Below, one piece after another: positions 58,752-64,000 of a DNA stretch of 64,000 bases. Under the pieces are notes generated by a model. That model was given only the letters and a program-made list of their open reading frames with translations, was not told where the DNA came from and ran no database searches. This DNA comes from Enterococcus sulfureus ATCC 49903 (lineage in GTDB: Bacteria; Bacillota; Bacilli; Lactobacillales; Enterococcaceae): NCBI RefSeq assembly GCF_000407605.1, contig NZ_ASWO01000007.1, positions 1-64,000 on the forward strand. The letters are read 5' to 3'. A program made the translations under genes and the position numbers. Positions within the stretch are counted from its first letter, which is position 1. Every line of letters starts with the position of its first letter.

Positions 58752-59524
58752 TATATTTGCTCCTTTTCCACAAGTCGTACAGGGATCTCTCGCTCCGCTA
58801 GAGCTTGTTTTAATGCGGGAATCTTGACTTCGTTGTAATGAAATATACTTGCTGCAAGTGCACCCGTAGCCGGTGTTTTCTCCAAAACTTCGATAATGTC
58901 TTCTTGATCTCCTGCTCCACCTGATGCAATTACTGGTACAGAAACCGCCTGACTGATCGCTTGGTATAAAGCTAAGTCGTAGCCTGATTTTGTCCCATCT
59001 TTGTCCATTGAGGTCACGAGTAGTTCTCCTGCACCAAGGTCTACAGCTTGTTTGGCCCACTCGATAGCATCCACACCCGTATCTTCACGTCCGCCTGTAA
59101 CAAACACATGCCAACTCTCTCCTACTTTTTTTGCATCGATAGCGACTACGATACACTGATTGCCAAATTTTTGAGCACCCTCTTGGATCAATGTTGGCTG
59201 ACGCAATGCAGCAGAATTGATTGCGACTTTATCTGCACCTGCTTTTAACATCGCATTCATGTCTTCAATACTGCGAATCCCACCGCCGACGGTAAAAGGA
59301 ATAAACACTTGATCTGCCGTTTTGGATACCATCTCGACCATGGTTTGTCGCCCTTCATGCGTTGCACTGATATCTAGAAAAACTAATTCGTCACATCCTT
59401 GTTCATAGTAGGCTTTCGCAATTGCGACAGGATCTCCCACATCCGTTAGATTAACAAAGTTAACGCCTTTTACAACACGACCATCCGTCACATCTAAGCA
59501 AGGGATGATGCGTTTGGCTAACAT
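58751..59524 (-). CDS. hisF: imidazole glycerol phosphate synthase, cyclase subunit
   Basis: TIM-barrel partner of His[17 protein letters not shown] holds the catalytic Asp; VGGGIRS and the ASGGAGD phosphate-binding loop are intact. 257 residues. It overlaps hisA by 7 bases. Confidence 0.96.
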   Translation of the reverse strand: MLAKRIIPCLDVTDGRVVKGVNFVNLTDVGDPVAIAKAYYEQGCDELVFLDISATHEGRQTMVEMVSKTADQVFIPFTVGGGIRSIEDMNAMLKAGADKVAINSAALRQPTLIQEGAQKFGNQCIVVAIDAKKVGESWHVFVTGGREDTGVDAIEWAKQAVDLGAGELLVTSMDKDGTKSGYDLALYQAISQAVSVPVIASGGAGDQEDIIEVLEKTPATGALAASIFHYNEVKIPALKQALAEREIPVRLVEKEQI

Positions 59525-60249
59525 GTTACACCTTCATTGACTTTAGCCAAAACATCTAAACTTAGCGCGCCACTGTAATAAGCTTTCCCTACAATCGCTC
59601 CTGTTGCACCAAGTTCAGCTAATTCGAGTAAGTCTTCTTTTGTATGAATACCACCTGAAGCAATAATGTCACAGTCAGGTAAAGCAGCAATCAATTGTTG
59701 ATAATGTTCAATATTTGGACCTGATAATGTACCATCTTTTGCAACATCTGTATAAATGAACGTTTTCGCCCCATATGAAGCAAGTTGTTTGGCCAACTCG
59801 ATAAAGTCCAATGCAATAACTTCTTTCCAACCTTCGATGGCAACTTGTCCATTTTTAGCATCGATACCAATGATCACACGTTCTGCTCCAAATTTTGCAA
59901 TCGCTTCTTTGGCAAATAAGGGCTCTTTTGCTGCCATAGAACCTAAAATTACGCGATCAATTCCCGCAGCTAAATACGCTTCAATTTGTTCCATCGTGCG
60001 GATTCCGCCACCGACTTCTACCTTCATTTGACTTACTTCTTTTACTTGTGCGATCAATTTTGCATTCACTGCTTTTTTTTCTAAAGCGCCATCTAAGTCG
60101 ACGACATGTAAATACGACAATCCAGCTTGTGCAAAAAGGCGTGCTTGTTCTACTGGAAATTCATTGACAATAGTCTCTTGATCAAAGTCTCCTTGATATA
60201 ATCGTACTGCTTTTCCATTTTTTAAATCAATTGCTGGTAGGATCTCCAT
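59518..60249 (-). CDS. hisA: ProFAR isomerase
   Basis: Isomerises ProFAR to PRFAR; half-barrel relative of His[20 protein letters not shown] with the catalytic Asp, [24 protein letters not shown] and [10 protein letters not shown] are seen. The ATG at 60249 has AAGGAG 7 bases upstream, inside the end of hisH, giving 243 residues. It overlaps hisH by 23 bases. Confidence 0.95.
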   Translation of the reverse strand: MEILPAIDLKNGKAVRLYQGDFDQETIVNEFPVEQARLFAQAGLSYLHVVDLDGALEKKAVNAKLIAQVKEVSQMKVEVGGGIRTMEQIEAYLAAGIDRVILGSMAAKEPLFAKEAIAKFGAERVIIGIDAKNGQVAIEGWKEVIALDFIELAKQLASYGAKTFIYTDVAKDGTLSGPNIEHYQQLIAALPDCDIIASGGIHTKEDLLELAELGATGAIVGKAYYSGALSLDVLAKVNEGVTC

Positions 60250-60850
60250 AAACATACTCCTTAAAGTTTTTTAGTATCTTGTGTCCGATATCTCCTGATT
60301 TTTCTGGATGGAATTGTGCACCAAATACATGTCCCTTTGAAATCATAGCCGGTATGCGACCATTGTAATCACTAAAGACACGTAAATAAGCTTCTGGGAC
60401 ATCTGTATAATAACTGTGCACAAAATAGACATAGGCTTGATCGACATCTTCAGTCAATGCATCGGGCGAAAAAACATGTAGTTGATTCCATCCCATATGT
60501 GGTACTGGATAATCTGAAGTAGCTGTGAGTGCACGACACGTTCCCGGAATCAAGGAAAGACCTTTTGTATAACCATATTCTTCACTTGCTTCAACGAGTA
60601 GCTGCATTCCTAGACAAATTCCCAATAGCGGAACCTGTTGTGCCACTCGTTCGTGGATGACCGCAATCAAATTGCGGTCATCTAACGCTTGCATTGCTTG
60701 CTTAAACGCCCCAACACCTGGCAAAATCAAGCCATCTGCTTGACGTAAGACTTCTGGGTCACTTGATAAGACCGCGTTGACTCCAATCGCTTCTAATGCA
60801 CGCAATACGTTTCGTGTATTCCCTGCATCATAATCAATGACGGCAATCAT
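60227..60850 (-). CDS. hisH: imidazole glycerol phosphate synthase, glutamine amidotransferase subunit
   Basis: Class I amidotransferase, 207 residues. Nucleophile Cys in LGICLGMQLL and the His/Glu pair in AQFHPEKSG form the triad; LPGVGAF builds the oxyanion region. Delivers ammonia to HisF. Its ATG overlaps the hisB stop (TAATG). Confidence 0.96.
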   Translation of the reverse strand: MIAVIDYDAGNTRNVLRALEAIGVNAVLSSDPEVLRQADGLILPGVGAFKQAMQALDDRNLIAVIHERVAQQVPLLGICLGMQLLVEASEEYGYTKGLSLIPGTCRALTATSDYPVPHMGWNQLHVFSPDALTEDVDQAYVYFVHSYYTDVPEAYLRVFSDYNGRIPAMISKGHVFGAQFHPEKSGDIGHKILKNFKEYVYGDPTSN

Positions 60851-61434
60851 TACAACACTCCTTTCGTCGAATTGACTCCCTTGATTTCTGGATTGATTGT
60901 GATCGCTTCACGTAATGCACGTCCTGTAGCTTTGAATAAACTTTCCACTTTATGGTGCGTGTTTGTCCCATATAAGACTTTTTCATGTAACGTCATTTGC
61001 GCGTTAAACGCAAAAGCTTGGAAAAATTCTTGTGTTAATTCTGTATCAAACTGACCCAATTTTGGATTTGTCAGTTCTGCATCAAAGACTAAAAAACTAC
61101 GACCTGAAAGATCCAAACTCACCATGCCTAACGTTTCATCCATTGGCACAAAAGAGGTTCCATAGCGGTTGATCTGTTCTTTCTCACCTAGAGCTTGTTT
61201 TAGTGCTTGTCCTAAAGCGATACCGATATCTTCCACTGTATGATGGCTATCGACTTCTAAATCTCCATCTGCTTTCACTGTTAAGGCAATTCGAGCATGA
61301 CGAGCAAAAAGGGTTAACATATGGTCAAAAAAACCGACGCCCGTTTGAATGTCTACTGGTTCTGTTTGATCTAGATTTAGCTGTAATTCAATTTTCGTTT
61401 CATACGTATTGCGTACAATCGTCGCGTGTCTCAT
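60850..61434 (-). CDS. hisB: imidazoleglycerol-phosphate dehydratase
   Basis: Mn2+ enzyme, 194 residues, monofunctional (no histidinol-phosphatase domain). The metal-ligand repeats are visible as [24 protein letters not shown] and the second set [15 protein letters not shown] overlap with hisD. Confidence 0.96.
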   Translation of the reverse strand: MRHATIVRNTYETKIELQLNLDQTEPVDIQTGVGFFDHMLTLFARHARIALTVKADGDLEVDSHHTVEDIGIALGQALKQALGEKEQINRYGTSFVPMDETLGMVSLDLSGRSFLVFDAELTNPKLGQFDTELTQEFFQAFAFNAQMTLHEKVLYGTNTHHKVESLFKATGRALREAITINPEIKGVNSTKGVL

Positions 61435-62723
61435 TTTTGTTCCTCCCGCATGGCAACTGCTCGGGCATGACCGGCTAGTCCTTCTTTATTGGCTAATACT
61501 TGAATAGCTTGTGAGGCTTGTTGTACAGCTTCTTTTGTATAGGAGACATATTGGATTCGTTTCACAAAATCATGCACACCTAATGCTGAAGCAAAACGAG
61601 CCGTTCCACTTGTCGGCAACACATGGTTGGTTCCAGCTAGATAATCCCCAATCGGTTCACTTGTAAAGGGACCTAAAAAAACGGAACCTGCATTTTCGAC
61701 TTGATCGAGATAAGACATCGCATCTTCAAAAGCGATTTCTAAATGTTCAGGCGCTAAAGCATTCATCAAGGTAAACATTTCACTCACTGAAGAGGCCAAA
61801 ATAATTTTTCCTTGTTCTACGATCGCTTGTTGTGCGATTTCTTTTCGCGGTAACGTTTGAAGTTGAGCAAACACTTCTTTTTCTACTGCCTCACCTAATT
61901 CTTTTGAGTCGGTTACTAAAAAAGCGCGTGCAAACGTGTCATGTTCTGCTTGAGACAATAGATCAGCAGCTAGATATGCTGGGTTTGCGCCAGCTTGAGC
62001 TAAGATCCCAATTTCAGAAGGGCCAGCAATCATATCGATTCCGACTTTGCCAAATACTTGTTTTTTCGCTGTGGCAACAAAGCGATTCCCCGGTCCCACG
62101 ATTTTATCTACAGGACGAATCGTCTGTGTGCCATAAGCGGCAGCTGCGATAGCTTGTGCGCCACCAACTTGATAAATCGTATCTACACCAGCTAAGCGAG
62201 CCGCTACCAAAATCGCTGCATTGAATACCCCGTCTTTTGGCGGAGGTGTAAACATGACGATTTCTTTAACTCCAGCAATTTTTGCAGGTAAAACATTCAT
62301 CAGTACACTAGAAGGATAAGACGCTGTTCCACCAGGTACATACACGCCCACTCGTGTTAACGGAACAATTTTTTGACCTCTCATTACACCAGTTTGTGGG
62401 AAATCAATAAATCCTTGCTCAAGTTGGTGTGTATGATACGATAAAATATTTTCTTTCGCACATTCTAATGCTTGTTGAACTTCTGGTTCGATGCGTTCAA
62501 ATGCTTCAGTAATGATGTCTTCGGATACAATTAAATCATCCAATGTGACTCCATCAAATTCTTCAGTGTATTCTTTTACGGCTTGATCACCCAACGTACG
62601 AACTTCTTGAATAATCGCTGAGACGTTATTATCTAGAGCAGCTTGATCTTTTGGTTCTTTTTCTTCTAGCATAATGGCATCTAAAATCTCAGATACACTT
62701 CCTGTTAACCACGTCATGTTCAT
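61431..62723 (-). CDS. hisD: histidinol dehydrogenase
   Basis: Last two oxidation steps to histidine, NAD+ and Zn2+ dependent. 430 residues. [64 protein letters not shown] (metal and general base His) and [18 protein letters not shown] are intact. GGAGG is 7 bases before the ATG, which overlaps the hisG stop. Confidence 0.97.
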   Translation of the reverse strand: MNMTWLTGSVSEILDAIMLEEKEPKDQAALDNNVSAIIQEVRTLGDQAVKEYTEEFDGVTLDDLIVSEDIITEAFERIEPEVQQALECAKENILSYHTHQLEQGFIDFPQTGVMRGQKIVPLTRVGVYVPGGTASYPSSVLMNVLPAKIAGVKEIVMFTPPPKDGVFNAAILVAARLAGVDTIYQVGGAQAIAAAAYGTQTIRPVDKIVGPGNRFVATAKKQVFGKVGIDMIAGPSEIGILAQAGANPAYLAADLLSQAEHDTFARAFLVTDSKELGEAVEKEVFAQLQTLPRKEIAQQAIVEQGKIILASSVSEMFTLMNALAPEHLEIAFEDAMSYLDQVENAGSVFLGPFTSEPIGDYLAGTNHVLPTSGTARFASALGVHDFVKRIQYVSYTKEAVQQASQAIQVLANKEGLAGHARAVAMREEQK

Positions 62724-63355
62724 AAACGGTCCTCCAAACTCTGTTCTACTTGATTGATAAATGTTAAAATGGCAGGATTGCTTTTTAATGCAGATTTATT
62801 GACGATCAATCGAGCGGAAATACGACAAATATCCTCAAAAACAATCAATCCATTTTCTTTTAATGTCGTTCCAGTTTCTACAATATCCACGATCGCATCT
62901 GCTAAAGATAACAAGGGCGCAATTTCCACAGAACCTTCAATTTTGATAATCTCGACATCTTCTTTTTTCGCTTGAAAAAACTGACTAGCCACGGTTGGGT
63001 ATTTTGAAGCAATCCGCTTACGTCGGTGATTATTTGGATCGTAATTGGGTGTCGAAGCGACGGCAAACCGACAAACTCCAATGCCTAAATCGAGCATTTC
63101 ATAATACCCTTCTGGATGTTCCAATAAAATATCTTTTCCCACCACTCCAATATCAGCGACTCCATGGCGAACATAAGTCGTCACATCTACCGCTTTAACC
63201 AGTAGAAATCGAAATTTTCCATCTGGACTTTCAAAAATCAATTTACGTTTTTTGTCTTGCATAAAGGCGACATCAAAGCCAGCTTTTGCAAATAATTCCA
63301 AGGTTTGTTTTTCTAAGCGGCCCTTTGTCAACGCGATTGTAATTGGTTTTGTCAT
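62720..63355 (-). CDS. hisG: ATP phosphoribosyltransferase, short form catalytic subunit
   Basis: First step of histidine synthesis. At 211 residues it lacks the C-terminal ACT-like regulatory domain, so it belongs to the short form that needs His[34 protein letters not shown] and the PRPP loop [12 protein letters not shown] are seen. Its ATG overlaps the hisZ stop (ATGA), coupling the two subunits. Confidence 0.96.
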   Translation of the reverse strand: MTKPITIALTKGRLEKQTLELFAKAGFDVAFMQDKKRKLIFESPDGKFRFLLVKAVDVTTYVRHGVADIGVVGKDILLEHPEGYYEMLDLGIGVCRFAVASTPNYDPNNHRRKRIASKYPTVASQFFQAKKEDVEIIKIEGSVEIAPLLSLADAIVDIVETGTTLKENGLIVFEDICRISARLIVNKSALKSNPAILTFINQVEQSLEDRL

Positions 63356-64000
63356 AAGTTCACCTCTTGTTTTGTGCCAGTTTTATCGATGCACCAAATG
63401 GCGTTATAGTCCCATTTTTTGGCATATGCTAGTGTTTGTTCATACGTACTAAATAACGAAAGTTCAACGCCGATCTGATCCCATTTTCCAGCATGGATAG
63501 CGGTGTCTTCTTCAAAATACAACAGAATTTTCTCATGATCTTGACCTGTTGGACGTTGATACAAACGATCAAATAATGTATCCACATTCATCGCCCAGCC
63601 TACAGAACTCGTTTGTGCTAAGTCGAAGCGTTTGAATAAATAATCGTAACGTCCCCCACTTAAGAAATTCTCTGGTATGCCCTCACTAAAACTAGAAAAC
63701 ATGATGCCTGTATAATAGTCCATCAATCCAACCATCCCTAAATCGACACGTAAACGTGAGGTTAACTCTTCTGAAAAGAAATTGATCAATGTTTCGATTT
63801 CAGCAAGATCGGTTAAAATCGGATGGTTTTCAGGTAATAATTGTTTTGCTTTAGCTACAGTCGATTCAATGTCTCCAAATAATTTAGGGATTTCTTTTAA
63901 AAAGGCATCGATCGAGCTAGGATGCTGTTGGACTAAATCGGCAATATCTGTAATACTTTTATTTAAAAAATGGATTTTCAGCTGTTCTGCTTGTGCCCCA
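63352..64000 (-). CDS. hisZ: ATP phosphoribosyltransferase regulatory subunit (cut by window edge)
   Basis: Histidyl-tRNA synthetase-like paralogue that activates short HisG. The window shows its C-terminal 215 or so residues; the frame stays open to base 64000, and the 5' end lies outside. [23 protein letters not shown] and [13 protein letters not shown] correspond to motif-3-like parts of the catalytic fold; there is no anticodon-binding domain and the end is short, as in HisZ. Histidine genes upstream of hisZ, if any, are not visible. Confidence 0.9.
   Translation of the reverse strand, partial: GAQAEQLKIHFLNKSITDIADLVQQHPSSIDAFLKEIPKLFGDIESTVAKAKQLLPENHPILTDLAEIETLINFFSEELTSRLRVDLGMVGLMDYYTGIMFSSFSEGIPENFLSGGRYDYLFKRFDLAQTSSVGWAMNVDTLFDRLYQRPTGQDHEKILLYFEEDTAIHAGKWDQIGVELSLFSTYEQTLAYAKKWDYNAIWCIDKTGTKQEVNL

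Noticed and set aside
58752-59060. N-terminal extension of HisI
   Set aside because: It overlaps hisF in another frame and has no family similarity; the ATG at 58751 fits HisI length.

Overview
The window is a low-GC Firmicutes chromosome segment, most likely from Enterococcaceae (Enterococcus or a close relative). Supporting signs are the 16S rRNA sequence, strong AGGAGG ribosome binding sites, a NapA-type Na+/H+ antiporter, cyclopropane synthase, tRNA-free 16S-23S spacer, and short bidirectional hairpin terminators. No phage, insertion sequence, CRISPR array or tRNA gene was found. Almost everything reads on the minus strand.

Layout: 1-3700 is the 5' part of a 23S gene, the spacer, the whole 16S gene and two tandem rRNA promoters. 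3716-6969 holds gluconokinase and a peptide transporter. 7005-10460 is a methionine operon (metA, patB, metB-like) behind a methionine T-box. 10528-12603 is napA plus a HAD phosphatase, with a structured hairpin leader. 12627-17736 is acnA-citZ-icd, the oxidative branch from oxaloacetate to 2-oxoglutarate. 18052-22549 holds a flavin oxidoreductase pair, a purine permease and cfa.

22587-31252 is an organosulfur operon that matches the Bacillus subtilis ytmI operon (acetyltransferase, cystine-type ABC importer with two binding proteins, two luciferase-like monooxygenases, a small glutaredoxin-like protein) with its divergent LysR regulator. 31317-38888 carries two P-type ATPases, an ArsB/SLC13-like permease and a GT-C-like membrane protein. 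38998-46129 has RidA, a drug-efflux MFS protein, an M20 amidohydrolase with a LysR regulator, an intracellular alpha-amylase, and a PadR regulator with its membrane partner.

The last 18 kb is a run of biosynthetic operons: argCJBDF behind an ARG box, ilvDBNCA behind a leader-peptide attenuator, and hisZGDBHAFIE running off the end. The oxidative TCA branch supplies 2-oxoglutarate/glutamate for arginine and for transamination; the methionine and organosulfur operons supply sulfur amino acids. The picture is of a lactic acid bacterium that is unusually self-sufficient for amino acids.

The most interesting non-coding elements are the ilv attenuator (a 20-codon peptide with seven consecutive Val/Ile/Leu codons), the Met T-box, the hairpin leader of napA, and the 16S processing stem that links the rRNA leader to the spacer. 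Start codons were re-chosen where a good ribosome binding site and family length argued for a shorter protein.
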